Shown here in pieces: positions 50,894 through 60,101 of a stretch of 64,000 nt of DNA. The translations under genes were made by a program, and so were the position numbers. The first letter of the stretch is position 1; every line of letters starts with the position of its first letter. The DNA is from Neobacillus sp. PS2-9 (GTDB lineage: Bacteria > Bacillota > Bacilli > Bacillales > Cytobacillaceae), in contig NZ_CP133269.1 in assembly GCF_030915525.1 (NCBI RefSeq), positions 4,921,001-4,985,000 of the forward strand, given 5' to 3'. The notes under the pieces were generated by a model, which did no database searches, was not told the origin of the DNA, and was given only the letters and a program-made list of their open reading frames with translations.

Positions 50894-52078
50894 TTAACGT
50901 ACGTTTGCTACACTTTTATTTAAGTTAACCCAAACACCTTTTTCTGCAGATTCAAGAATCGCGTCCGAAATTACAGCGATTTGATAACCATCAAGGAAAT
51001 CAGGTGAAACATTGGTATCTTCTACAATCGATTTTAGAAAATCGTAGGTTTCAATAATCTTTGTTTCTCCATAACCAATACCTAAAGCTGGGATAGGCCA
51101 TAGTCCTTCTCCATATGGATGAGCTGGTCCTGTATAAACGGTTCTAAAGCCTTTTGCATCTCCTGGATCATCAGCAAAACAAACCTGAAGTTCATCACGG
51201 CGCTCATAATTGAAATATAAGGAACCTTTTTCACCATGAATCTCAAATGTTAGGAAATTATTGCGGCCCCATGCATTACGAGTGGCTTCGATACTACCAA
51301 TGGCACCGTTAGCAAATTTCACAAGTGTAGTAAATTCATCATCTACATCAACTGCCGCTTTTGGAACATCTTCCCCACCCTTAACAGTACCTAATTTATC
51401 TGCACCGCCTGATTGCACCGGACGTTCTGGAATCCATGTTTTCGCAACTGCATTAACATCTGAAATTTCACCTACAAGATAGCGGGCAAAATCAATAACA
51501 TGTGTACCGATATCGCCTAAAGCACCAGAACCTGCAATTTTTTTCTGGAAACGCCAAGATAGTGGTGAGTTAGGATCTGCAGACCAATCTTGTAAATACG
51601 TTCCACGGAAGTTAAGAATTTTACCGATTCTTCCTTCTTCAATATATTTCTTCGCAAGCGCTACGGCTGGCGTTCTTCTATAGTTAAACGCGACCATATG
51701 CTTTACTCCAGCTACGTTAACTGCATCTAACATCGTTTTTGCCTCGGCAGCATTTCTTGCCAACGGCTTTTCAGAAATGATATGCTTACCAGCTTTCGCT
51801 GCCGCAATTGCGATTTCAGCATGAGAATCATTAGGTGTCACGATATCAATAATATCAATGTCTGGATTAGCTACGACTTCTCTCCAATTAGATGAATAGT
51901 GTTCAAATCCAAGACGATCTGCTGCATCCTTGGCTAATTGATCGTTTACATCGACTACGGTATGGCGGTGTGGAACAGCTGGTGCCGGCCAAAAGAACAT
52001 CGGCATCCCTGCATATGCAAGAGCATGTGCTTTTCCCATAAATCCTCCACCAATCATACCTACATTTAGCTTTTTCAT
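50894..52078 (-). CDS. Gfo/Idh/MocA sugar dehydrogenase 2
   Basis: 394 residues. LNVGMIGGGFMGKAHALAY opens the Rossmann domain; HIISEKPLARN has the conserved Lys; GDIGTHVIDFARYL has the Asp and His of the active site. Only distantly similar to the other dehydrogenase of the operon, so the two probably act on different intermediates. ATG at 52078, with GGGGGAAA upstream. Lies between the ATPase and the binding-protein genes, so substrate import and first oxidation are co-ordinated. Confidence 0.9.
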   Translation of the reverse strand: MKKLNVGMIGGGFMGKAHALAYAGMPMFFWPAPAVPHRHTVVDVNDQLAKDAADRLGFEHYSSNWREVVANPDIDIIDIVTPNDSHAEIAIAAAKAGKHIISEKPLARNAAEAKTMLDAVNVAGVKHMVAFNYRRTPAVALAKKYIEEGRIGKILNFRGTYLQDWSADPNSPLSWRFQKKIAGSGALGDIGTHVIDFARYLVGEISDVNAVAKTWIPERPVQSGGADKLGTVKGGEDVPKAAVDVDDEFTTLVKFANGAIGSIEATRNAWGRNNFLTFEIHGEKGSLYFNYERRDELQVCFADDPGDAKGFRTVYTGPAHPYGEGLWPIPALGIGYGETKIIETYDFLKSIVEDTNVSPDFLDGYQIAVISDAILESAEKGVWVNLNKSVANVR

Positions 52079-52105
52079 TATATTTTCCCCCAATTATATT
52101 AAATG

Positions 52106-53275
52106 TTATTTTGCTGCGTTCTGAATTGAATCTGGAGCATCCTTATGGTATACAAGCTTCCAAGAATCTAAGACATTTTCCTTTGTTACTTGTAAAGATG
52201 GAACGGCTACATATGGTGGTGCTTCCTTTCCAAGTAAAGCATATCCAGCTAAAATTGCCTCTGAGATTCCTTGGTCATATGGAAGCTGAGCACCTAGCCC
52301 TTTAATAATGCCTCCTTGGGCAATCTCTAAAGCCACATTGGTTCCTAAATCAATAGTGGTAATGACAAGGTTATCTTTTCCTGCTGTGCGGGCAGCTGCC
52401 AAAACACCTTCAGCCGGAACATCCCATACTGCAAAAATTCCATCTAAATCGGGGTTTTTTGTTAACATCCCAGAAGCAACTTTCTCACCTTGGTTCGGAT
52501 CCGTAATACCACCGCGTGCTACGATTTTAATATCTGGGTATTTTTCCTTCATTGTTTTTTCAAATGCATCGGTCCTTTGCTTCGTTACAAAGAAGTCTGC
52601 ATCATGGAAAACCATTCCGATCTTCCCTTTTTTCCCGAGCTTTTCTGCCATAATATCGGCGGCTACTACACCGTTACCATAGTTATCCGCAGAAACAACA
52701 CTTACATAATCCTTACCAGCCTCAAGACCACTTGGCGTGTTGTCCATAAATACTAGCTTTACCCCAGCATCAGCTGCCTTTTTGTAAGCATCGGCAGTAG
52801 AAACAGGATCAACTGGAATACTAATAATGATATCCGGCTTTTTCGCAAGAACAGTTTCAATATCAGAGACTTGCTTTTCTGCTTTGAATTGAGCATCTGT
52901 TACCGCTACTACTTCAATTCCCATTCTTTTTAGTGTAGCTTTTAACCCTTCGATTTGAGCAGTTGACCAATCATTTCCTGCGTAGTGCATGACTATTGCT
53001 GCTTTATAGTTACCCTCTTTAATTTTGGCAACATCCTCTTCGGACAATTGAAGTGTCTTAGCAGATACGGCGTTTTCTCCATGAGGACCTTTACTTAAAA
53101 TCTCCTGATCACCAGGAAGGTCTGGGTTAATCGTAATTGGACCAGTTTCAGGTGCTAATTCCTTTGTTCCTGCTTCTGAGCTTTTTTCCGTTGATGCACT
53201 GTCTTTGCTGCACCCCATTAAGGCCATACTGCTGACAAACAAAACGACCATTAAAATAGAAAATAATTTTTTCAT
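52106..53275 (-). CDS. Sugar ABC transporter substrate-binding lipoprotein (RbsB-like)
   Basis: 389 residues with a lipoprotein signal peptide (LMGCSKD, Cys near residue 22), then a Ser/Glu/Thr-rich linker and a Peripla_BP_4 domain from about residue 57 to the end (AVSAKTLQLSEEDVAKI, VAVTDAQFKAEKQ, FMDNTPSG, VVSADNYGNG, FAVWDVPAEG, TTIDLGTNVA). Binds the transporter's ligand outside the cell. The whole binding domain recurs as the C-terminal domain of the histidine kinase at 56457, about 70% identical. GGGGGAG precedes the ATG. Confidence 0.93.
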   Translation of the reverse strand: MKKLFSILMVVLFVSSMALMGCSKDSASTEKSSEAGTKELAPETGPITINPDLPGDQEILSKGPHGENAVSAKTLQLSEEDVAKIKEGNYKAAIVMHYAGNDWSTAQIEGLKATLKRMGIEVVAVTDAQFKAEKQVSDIETVLAKKPDIIISIPVDPVSTADAYKKAADAGVKLVFMDNTPSGLEAGKDYVSVVSADNYGNGVVAADIMAEKLGKKGKIGMVFHDADFFVTKQRTDAFEKTMKEKYPDIKIVARGGITDPNQGEKVASGMLTKNPDLDGIFAVWDVPAEGVLAAARTAGKDNLVITTIDLGTNVALEIAQGGIIKGLGAQLPYDQGISEAILAGYALLGKEAPPYVAVPSLQVTKENVLDSWKLVYHKDAPDSIQNAAK

Positions 53276-53301
53276 TTTTCTCCCCCATTCTCATTCATTT
53301 C

Positions 53302-54123
53302 TTATATTTGTTGTAATACCTCAAATTTTGCTAGATAGGACCTACTAATTTCTGCCCCCTCTTTTGGGTTAGGATAGCTATCTAATTCCACTGTAATCCA
53401 GCCATCATAGTTTGCTTCATTTAATAAGCGGCACATTTCGTTAAAGTTTTGGTTACCTTCGCCCAAAGGAACGAATTCTCCATCCTTGTAATCTTTAAAA
53501 TGGATATACTTGATTCGGTCTGCATACTTTTTAATCACTTCAACAGGGTCTCCTCCACCTGCTTCGATGTGTGCAGTGTCAGGACATAAATTAATTCTTG
53601 TTAATGGCATTAATTTATCTAGCTGGTCCGGTGCTTGAACGTTTGTCCCTAAATGCGGATGATAACTAGCAATTAACTTATATTTTTCAGCAATTTCTAC
53701 TACTCTATTAAGAGCATTTCCTAAGTCCGGGTAATCGCTTTCTTTTATTCCTTTTCCACGGATGGCTCCTCCACCTACTACTAGATGTTCTGCTCCTAAT
53801 TCGGATGCAAAAGCGGCTACTAGCTCAATCTTTGTTAATTCCTCTTCCAAAATATCTGGGAAAATAAAGTTGCCTCCGGTATAGACACCAATTAAGGTTA
53901 ACGAAAGTTCCTTTAACAATGAGCTAAATTCTTCTTTTTTATCAACAAATTGCATTAGATTACCATCAAATATTTCAAAGCCCGTATATCCTGCTGCTGC
54001 GATATCTCTTAACGCTTCCACCGTAGATCCATTAGCAAGGTAGTATAAATCCTTTACCGACGTAACTCCTGCTGGGTGACCAACCACGCCGCCCCACGTA
54101 TTTGTTTGATATCCAAGTTTCAT
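53302..54123 (-). CDS. Sugar phosphate isomerase/epimerase (TIM barrel) 2
   Basis: 273 residues. TIM-barrel enzyme of the AP-endonuclease-2 superfamily: KLGYQTNTWGGVVGHP, AGYTGFEIFDGNLMQF, VVGGGAIRG, YHPHLGTNVQAPDQ, NLCPDTAHIEAGG, DRIKYIHFKDYKDG and WITVELDSYPN. First gene of the sugar operon, directly after the operator and promoter. GGAG lies seven bases before the ATG. Presumably isomerises or epimerises an intermediate of the imported sugar; related to IolE/IolH-type proteins. Confidence 0.88.
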   Translation of the reverse strand: MKLGYQTNTWGGVVGHPAGVTSVKDLYYLANGSTVEALRDIAAAGYTGFEIFDGNLMQFVDKKEEFSSLLKELSLTLIGVYTGGNFIFPDILEEELTKIELVAAFASELGAEHLVVGGGAIRGKGIKESDYPDLGNALNRVVEIAEKYKLIASYHPHLGTNVQAPDQLDKLMPLTRINLCPDTAHIEAGGGDPVEVIKKYADRIKYIHFKDYKDGEFVPLGEGNQNFNEMCRLLNEANYDGWITVELDSYPNPKEGAEISRSYLAKFEVLQQI

Positions 54124-54199
54124 TTATATTCACTCCATCTTTAAAGTAATGACCCCTGCCATGTTCCATTGCATCTCCTAAAGCAGAATCACCTCCCTA

Positions 54200-54278
54200 A
54201 ATGTAATCGATTGCATTTTTGTTTGATAAAATCGCAGAATTAGCTTGCTAACAAAGGTAAAATGTAATGGATTACATT
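54200..54278 (-). promoter_or_regulatory. Sugar operon promoter with two LacI-type operators
   Basis: Minus-strand promoter -35 TTGTTA (54249-54254), 17-nt spacer, -10 TTTTAT (54226-54231). It is flanked by two related palindromes: AATGTAATGGATTACATT (54261-54278), just upstream of -35, and AATGTAATCGATTGCATT (54200-54217), just after the expected start site. Placement fits LacI-family repression of the operon 54123-46175. Confidence 0.78.
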
Positions 54279-54292
54279 TTTAATAAAAATTT

Positions 54293-55291
54293 TTATTTGT
54301 TCTTTTGACAAGATTCTCTGACCACCAATTGATCTTCTAAAATAACTTGTTCTCTCATAACTTCATCTTTATTGATGAGTTTCATGAGTAGCTCCATTGC
54401 ATGTTCGCCGATTTCAAACGCTGGTTGAGCAATGGTAGTGAGAGCTGGCTCAAAAATGCTGGCAAACCTCACATCATCAAATCCAATGATGGATACATCC
54501 TCTGGCACCCTTAACCCTTTTGATTTCACTGCTCTGATAGCCCCCATCGCCATTTCATCGTTGGCAGCGAACACAGCTGTCGGAAGAACCCCAAGGGCAA
54601 AAAATTTCATCATAAGATTAAAACCGCTTTCAAAAGTGAAGTCCCCCTCTTGCACTAAAACAGGCTCCACGGTCAAATTGCATTGAGCCATTGCCTGGTA
54701 AAACCCCTTTAGACGATCCCGGCTCAATACAACATCAAGGGGACCGGTGATACATCCAATTCTTTCATGTCCCAACTCTATTAAATATTCAGAGGCCTTT
54801 CGAGCACCACTGATATTATCAATAGAAACAGTAGGGATATTGGAACCTTCAATATATTCACATGCTAATACAACGGGATAACAGCGAGATACTTCTTCAA
54901 TAGCCTGAGAATCCATTCTTGCGGTTAACAACACCATTCCATCTGCCTTTTTTTGTTGCAAAATATTAAGGTACCCAGTTTCTTGCTCCACATCATTACC
55001 GGTATCCCCTAATAGGACCTGGTAACCATTCGCAACTGCCACTGACTCAAGTCCTCTTAACACCTTTGAAAAAAACGGATTTGTAATATCTGGCACAACT
55101 ACTAATATAGTTTTCGTCTCAAGTCTTCTAAGCTGACGAGCTAAGGCATTCGGCTGGTAATTTAGATCTTGTATTGCTTGTAAAACTTTTTGCGTCGTCG
55201 TTTCTCTTACAGCTCCAGGTTTACTAAGCACTCTAGACACGGTGGCAGTAGAAACATTCGCTTTTTTTGCTACATCCACAATCCCAACCAT
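54293..55291 (-). CDS. LacI family transcriptional repressor
   Basis: 332 residues. N-terminal LacI helix-turn-helix (IVDVAKKANVSTATVSRVL, residues 4-22) with hinge helix (ALARQLRR), then a Peripla_BP-type ligand domain (VVPDITNPFFSKVLRG, GFDDVRFASIFEPALTTIAQP). Expected to repress the sugar operon until the sugar or a derivative binds. Three palindromic operators flank it (54200, 54261, 55328); the last overlaps its own promoter, so it is probably autoregulated. Confidence 0.93.
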   Translation of the reverse strand: MVGIVDVAKKANVSTATVSRVLSKPGAVRETTTQKVLQAIQDLNYQPNALARQLRRLETKTILVVVPDITNPFFSKVLRGLESVAVANGYQVLLGDTGNDVEQETGYLNILQQKKADGMVLLTARMDSQAIEEVSRCYPVVLACEYIEGSNIPTVSIDNISGARKASEYLIELGHERIGCITGPLDVVLSRDRLKGFYQAMAQCNLTVEPVLVQEGDFTFESGFNLMMKFFALGVLPTAVFAANDEMAMGAIRAVKSKGLRVPEDVSIIGFDDVRFASIFEPALTTIAQPAFEIGEHAMELLMKLINKDEVMREQVILEDQLVVRESCQKNK

Positions 55292-55314
55292 CTTATTATC
55301 TTTTCCTTTCCTGC

Positions 55315-55343
55315 TCTATAAATGGATTGTAATCGATTACAAA
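55315..55343 (-). promoter_or_regulatory. lacI promoter overlapped by a 16-bp palindromic operator
   Basis: TTGTAATCGATTACAA at 55328-55343 is a perfect palindrome related to the operators in front of the sugar operon. The same bases supply the -35 (TTGTAA, 55338-55343) of a promoter with -10 TATAGA (55315-55320), 17-nt spacer. Confidence 0.75.
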
Positions 55344-55446
55344 ATTGCTGTCTAACTAGCTTCAGACAAGGATTTCGTCCATTCAATACACCATTCTTTC
55401 CTCACAAATCACGCATCAATCCCTACGGACAAAAAAAGTAGATTTT

Positions 55447-55480
55447 CAAAAAAAATAAGACTCAGGTAACTGAGCCTTAC
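55447..55480 (-). terminator. Terminator of LytTR regulator
   Basis: Minus-strand hairpin AAGGCTCAGTTACCTGAGTCTT followed by eight T residues. Confidence 0.88.
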
Positions 55481-55482
55481 TT

Positions 55483-56196
55483 TTACATAGATTTACTTTT
55501 TTGTAGTTCTGTAACCTTATGTTTTGAAACCTTTGCTGTCTCATTGTGATTTTTAAAGTAAGCAATATACATTTGACCAACTGCTTCTATTTTTATTAAA
55601 TACTGCAAATTTATGATATAAGAGCGATGGGAGACAACAAAGCGTGAATCAAGCAAATCTTCTAGGTTTGTTAACGTCTCATTCATTTCGATTTTTTGAT
55701 CTAGCATATGGATGACCGATTTACGATCTACCCTCTCGATAAATAGTATATCATCCAAAGGAATAAAGGTAGTGGAATGATGTTGCTTTACAATTATTTC
55801 TTTTTTGACTCGTGGTTGCTGGATCATGACATCCTGGTTCTTTAAGGAAGATGCTCGCTCTAATGCAGAATAAAGCCTGTCACGCTCAATTGGTTTGATA
55901 ATGTAATCGATTGCATGAACAGCAAAAGCCTCTAAGGCATATTCATCATGGCCGGTAATAAAGATTACTTGTAAAGATGGAACAATTTTTTTACAGGATT
56001 TCACTGCCTCCATTCCGTTTAACAATGGCATATTAATATCGACTAATGCGATGTCGGGTTTTTCTATCATTACCTTGTTAATTAAATCCTCTCCATTAAC
56101 TGCTTCTCCAACAATTTGATAGTTTGGTATATGTTTTATCAAATGCTTTAACAATTTTCTAGATGACGCATTGTCCTCAGCAATCAGGATTCTCAT
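55483..56196 (-). CDS. LytTR family response regulator
   Basis: 237 residues. REC domain with acidic cluster AEDN near residue 8, phospho-acceptor Asp in LVDINMP (about 53) and Lys in IIKP (about 104), followed by a LytTR DNA-binding domain (DDILFIERVDRKSVIHM, SHRSYIINLQYLIKIE). Probable output partner of the divergently transcribed hybrid kinase at 56457. The start is taken as ATG at 56196; ATG 56202 lies against the Shine-Dalgarno GGGGG. Target genes are presumed to be the sugar operon, but no clear LytTR repeat was identified. Confidence 0.92.
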   Translation of the reverse strand: MRILIAEDNASSRKLLKHLIKHIPNYQIVGEAVNGEDLINKVMIEKPDIALVDINMPLLNGMEAVKSCKKIVPSLQVIFITGHDEYALEAFAVHAIDYIIKPIERDRLYSALERASSLKNQDVMIQQPRVKKEIIVKQHHSTTFIPLDDILFIERVDRKSVIHMLDQKIEMNETLTNLEDLLDSRFVVSHRSYIINLQYLIKIEAVGQMYIAYFKNHNETAKVSKHKVTELQKSKSM

Positions 56197-56319
56197 TTTC
56201 ATCCCCCTTCCAGTTCTTTTGTATGTTATAAATAGCCCTTATATGGTATGATTACAGACATTTTCCTTGATATACTAGATGAAGTATAAAAAAGGATTCT
56301 AATAAATTGTAATAAAATA

Positions 56320-56342
56320 AGTAAACGCTTGCAAACTATAAT
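56320..56342 (+). promoter_or_regulatory. Candidate cre site upstream of hybrid kinase
   Basis: AGTAAACGCTTGCA (56320-56333) matches 12 of 14 positions of the CcpA consensus. It lies just upstream of a TATAAT box (56337-56342) in the divergent region between the response regulator and kinase genes. Suggests glucose repression of the sensing module. Confidence 0.55.
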
Positions 56343-56456
56343 TTATTTAGTACTTTTTCCCAAAAAGTGAATACTCGAAAATGACCTTCTTGGCTATAAT
56401 GAAGCTGAAAGCTACAAGTAATCCATGACTATTCGTTCTATTGTTAGGAGGAAAAA

Positions 56457-59021
56457 ATGGAATCAATCGATAAAGGAAACTTATATAAGGAAGTTCTTCG
56501 GACTATGTCGGAATGCGTACTTATTCATGAAAAATCAGGTAAGTATATTCCTTTGAATGACAATGTTGAAAAGGTAATAGGTATTAAAGCTGAATTTTTA
56601 ACTGAATCCACCTTGATGCAACTTGATTTTGTAAAAGATGATGGATCTCGGTTACTTTATTCCGAGTTACCAAATGTTATCACCCTTGAAAAGGGTATTC
56701 CCTTTCAAAATTTTATTATTGGAGTAACTAACAAGATTCAGGACAGGAAATGGCTTTCCATTAATTCAACACCTCTAAAAACAAATGAAGATGGGGGACA
56801 GGCTGCCCTTGTTACTATTTCCGAAATTACCGAGCGACAAAAAATGGAACACGACATCATTCAGATGAAAGAAGAGGCTGAAAAAGCAAACATGGCCAAA
56901 TCAGAATTTCTTTCAAAGATGAGTCATGAACTACGTACACCATTGAATGGAATACTTGGTTTTGCACAGCTATTAGAAATGGATGAATCTTTAAGTGAAG
57001 AACAGCACGATTATGTGAATGAGATATTAAGTGGAGGAGGTCACTTATTAAATTTAATAAATGATATTTTGGATTTATCAAGAATCGAGACAGGTAACTT
57101 AAAGGTCTCTATTGAAGAGATTGATTTTCTTACTGTTATCAATGAATGTATTAATATCATCCAGCCACTGGCTAAAAAGAAGAATATCCGTATTCATAAA
57201 CAATTAAATCAATGGCAAAACACATTCATTCTTGCTGATTCCATTCGACTTAAACAAGTCCTTCTCAATCTTCTCGAAAATGCCATTAAATATAATCGGG
57301 AGGGTGGAAAAGTAAAAATTATTTCTCATATAGAAGAAAATATAATGGTGATTCATATCGTGGATACAGGTGTAGGACTGTCTATTGAAGAGTATCATAA
57401 AGTGTTTGTTCCATTTTATCGTGTTGAAGGGACACAAGAAGAAGGCACTGGCATTGGACTGTCATTAGTGAAACAACTGGTGCATCTTATGGGAGGAGAA
57501 ATTAGTGTATCGAGCAAAAAAGGAAAAGGCAGTGATTTTTGCTTTAGTCTCCCCCTCCCAAATGAATTAAAGGCAGCTGTACAATGGGGAGAGCGAGTAA
57601 AAGCTCCTTTAGAAAATCACGGAAAGGCAGATAACTTTAATTTGCTGTATATTGAAGATAACGAGCCGAACTTACACTTTGTCAGTAGCATCATGAAATC
57701 CCAGCCCTCCTATAACCTCTTATTAGCTCGAACTGGAAAAGAAGGATTAGAAATGGCAATGACAGAAAAAGTCGATTTAATTTTGCTTGATCTTGACTTG
57801 CCAGATATCCATGGATATGAAGTGTTTGACATTTTAAAAATAGGGGCTAAAACAAAAGATATTCCTGTAATTGCTGTTAGTGCCAATGCCATGCCCCAGG
57901 ATATTCAACATACCTTAGCCATAGGATTTAGTAATTACCTGACAAAACCTATTGATATAAAAGAATTTTTGCACACCGTAAGTCAGACCTTTAATAGTAC
58001 GATAAAGCAAGATATTCCAGAACATAGCATATTAAGCACGGGGCCGCATGGTGAAGCCGCAGTTTCTGCAAAAACTCTTCAGTTATCTTTAAAAGACTTG
58101 AAAATGCTGAAGGAACACAATTATAAGGCGGCTATTTCCATGCACTATACTAATAATGATTGGTCAAGGTCTGTAATAAACGGGTTAAAGGCCACTTTTG
58201 ATAAAATGGGAATTGAAGTAGTTGCAGTAACAGATGCTCAATTTAAATGGGAAAAGCAACTTGCTGATATCGAAACAATTTTAACCAAAAAGCCGGATAT
58301 ACTTATCAGTATTCCTGTAGACACACTTTCATCGGCAATTGCTTATAAACATGTGGGGCAATCTGGTGTCAAGCTGGTTTTTATGGAAAACATACCAAAG
58401 GATTTACAGCCTGGAAAGGATTATGTCAGTATCGTTTCAGCTGATAACTATGGAAATGGTGTAGAGGCTGCCCATATTATGGCAGAACAATTAGACTGTA
58501 AAGGTAAGATTGGAGTAATCTACCATGATGCTAATTTCTTTGCCACTAAACAAAGAACAGAAGCATTTGAAAAGACGATAAGAGAAAAATACCATGAAAT
58601 AAAAATCATCGAACATTGCGGGATTATCGATCCAAATCAAAGTGAGAAAGTGGCTGCCTCCATGATTGCTAAACATCCAGATTTAAAGGGAATATTTGTC
58701 GTATGGGATGTACCAGCTGAAGGAGCATTAGCTGCTGCGCGTTCGGCAGGAAGAGATGATTTGGTAATCACGACGATTGATTTAGGTGCTAATGTTGCTT
58801 TAGAAATGGCAAAGGATGGACTTATCAAGGGTCTTGGTGCTCAGATGCCCTATCATCAGGGAGTTGCTGAAGCGCTCTTGGCAGGATACGCACTACTTGG
58901 TAAACAAGCACCATCCTATGTAGCTGTCCCCGCGCTAAAAGTAACAAAAGAAAACGTTCTTGATGCCTGGAAGCTGGTATATAACAATGATGCTCCGGAG
59001 GCAATCCAAAGGTTCTTTTAA
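56457..59021 (+). CDS. Soluble hybrid histidine kinase fused to a sugar-binding domain
   Basis: 854 residues, no signal peptide or membrane segment. Order: PAS (about 10-130), HisKA with His157 (MSHELRTP), HATPase with N275 (NLLENA), DTGVGL (303-308) and GTGIGL (330-335), REC with Asp445 (LILLDLDLP) and Lys497, then from about 522 a Peripla_BP_4 domain to the end. That domain aligns without gaps over about 330 residues to the mature transport lipoprotein at 52106-53275, about 70% identical, starting at the shared ILS-GPHGE-AVSAKTLQLS. It is thus an intracellular copy of the transporter's own binding protein. AGGAGG precedes the ATG. Divergent from the LytTR regulator, its likely partner. Confidence 0.93.
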   Translation: MESIDKGNLYKEVLRTMSECVLIHEKSGKYIPLNDNVEKVIGIKAEFLTESTLMQLDFVKDDGSRLLYSELPNVITLEKGIPFQNFIIGVTNKIQDRKWLSINSTPLKTNEDGGQAALVTISEITERQKMEHDIIQMKEEAEKANMAKSEFLSKMSHELRTPLNGILGFAQLLEMDESLSEEQHDYVNEILSGGGHLLNLINDILDLSRIETGNLKVSIEEIDFLTVINECINIIQPLAKKKNIRIHKQLNQWQNTFILADSIRLKQVLLNLLENAIKYNREGGKVKIISHIEENIMVIHIVDTGVGLSIEEYHKVFVPFYRVEGTQEEGTGIGLSLVKQLVHLMGGEISVSSKKGKGSDFCFSLPLPNELKAAVQWGERVKAPLENHGKADNFNLLYIEDNEPNLHFVSSIMKSQPSYNLLLARTGKEGLEMAMTEKVDLILLDLDLPDIHGYEVFDILKIGAKTKDIPVIAVSANAMPQDIQHTLAIGFSNYLTKPIDIKEFLHTVSQTFNSTIKQDIPEHSILSTGPHGEAAVSAKTLQLSLKDLKMLKEHNYKAAISMHYTNNDWSRSVINGLKATFDKMGIEVVAVTDAQFKWEKQLADIETILTKKPDILISIPVDTLSSAIAYKHVGQSGVKLVFMENIPKDLQPGKDYVSIVSADNYGNGVEAAHIMAEQLDCKGKIGVIYHDANFFATKQRTEAFEKTIREKYHEIKIIEHCGIIDPNQSEKVAASMIAKHPDLKGIFVVWDVPAEGALAAARSAGRDDLVITTIDLGANVALEMAKDGLIKGLGAQMPYHQGVAEALLAGYALLGKQAPSYVAVPALKVTKENVLDAWKLVYNNDAPEAIQRFF

Positions 59022-59048
59022 AAAATGGTTCTATCTAGCATTTACGAA

Positions 59049-59075
59049 AAAAACCCTTCCAATAAGGAAGGGTTA
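59049..59075. terminator. Bidirectional terminator
   Basis: Hairpin AACCCTTCC-AATA-GGAAGGGTT between the convergent kinase and tsaD genes. Confidence 0.85.
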
Positions 59076-60101
59076 CTCGTTATTATGCATTTCAATATCC
59101 AATCCTGGATTCGCATTAAGCGCAAGACCTGCTCTGATTCCTTTTTCAAACATGATGCTTCCTGCTGCCGCAATCATAGCTGCATTATCGGTGCACAAGG
59201 CTAACGGAGGAATCACTAATTCAATTTCAGGTTGGTCAGCAAACGCCTTTTCTAGTGCATTTCTTAGTCCTTTATTGGCTGCCACCCCGCCTGCTACTAA
59301 TACTTGCTTCACCCCATACTGGGCAACAGCCTTTTCCGTCTTTTTCACCAGTACTTCAATGACACTCGCTTGGAAGCTTGCCGCAAGATCTTCAGGTGCG
59401 ATCGTTTCACCGCGCTGTTCCGCATTGTGGACCGTATTAATAACAGCAGATTTCAAGCCGCTAAAACTAAAGTCAAATGAACCTTCTTCCAGCCATGCTC
59501 TAGGTAGATCAATCGTTGGCCTTCCTCCCTGTGCTAAGCGATCAATATGCGGACCGCCAGGATACGGCATATTTAACGTTCTTGCCACCTTATCGTAGGC
59601 TTCTCCAGCCGCGTCATCTCTTGTTTCACCTATTACTTCAAAGTGACCGTGCTCTTTCATATAAACAAGCTCTGTATGACCACCAGAGACCACCAGAGAC
59701 AACAATGGAAATTTCATTTCTGTTACCAGCCGGTTTGCATAGATATGCCCGGCAATATGGTGGACCGGTACAAGCGGCTTATTATGGGCAAACGCCAAAG
59801 CCTTTGCGGCATTTACACCAATTAATAGCGCACCCACTAATCCAGGACCTTCTGTGACAGCAATGGCATCCAAGTCAGCCATTGTAAGGTTTGCCTGATT
59901 CAACGCTTCCTCCATCACGATGGTTATTTGCTCAACATGGTGACGGGAGGCAATTTCAGGTACTACCCCTCCAAACCGCTTGTGACTTTCTATTTGAGAT
60001 GCCACGATATTGGCTGCAATCTCACGACCATTTTTAATGATCGCTACTGCCGTCTCATCACAGCTTGTTTCTATGGCTAAAATATACTGATCTTTTTTCA
60101 T
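59073..60101 (-). CDS. tsaD: tRNA threonylcarbamoyladenosine transferase TsaD (Gcp)
   Basis: Transfers the threonylcarbamoyl group to A37 of tRNAs that read ANN codons. 342 residues. Starts [20 protein letters not shown]; metal-binding His residues in ASRHHVEQ and [13 protein letters not shown]-domain [11 protein letters not shown] and ATP-site [17 protein letters not shown] at 60101 overlaps the rimI stop (ATGA); the GTG at 60113 lies inside rimI. Forms a complex with TsaB and TsaE, both encoded upstream. Confidence 0.97.
   Translation of the reverse strand: MKKDQYILAIETSCDETAVAIIKNGREIAANIVASQIESHKRFGGVVPEIASRHHVEQITIVMEEALNQANLTMADLDAIAVTEGPGLVGALLIGVNAAKALAFAHNKPLVPVHHIAGHIYANRLVTEMKFPLLSLVVSGGHTELVYMKEHGHFEVIGETRDDAAGEAYDKVARTLNMPYPGGPHIDRLAQGGRPTIDLPRAWLEEGSFDFSFSGLKSAVINTVHNAEQRGETIAPEDLAASFQASVIEVLVKKTEKAVAQYGVKQVLVAGGVAANKGLRNALEKAFADQPEIELVIPPLALCTDNAAMIAAAGSIMFEKGIRAGLALNANPGLDIEMHNNE

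Noticed and set aside
54124..54180. Small leader peptide upstream of the isomerase gene (ATG with AGGAG nearby)
   Set aside because: The frame runs on out of phase into the isomerase gene and has no attenuator-like hairpin; probably chance.
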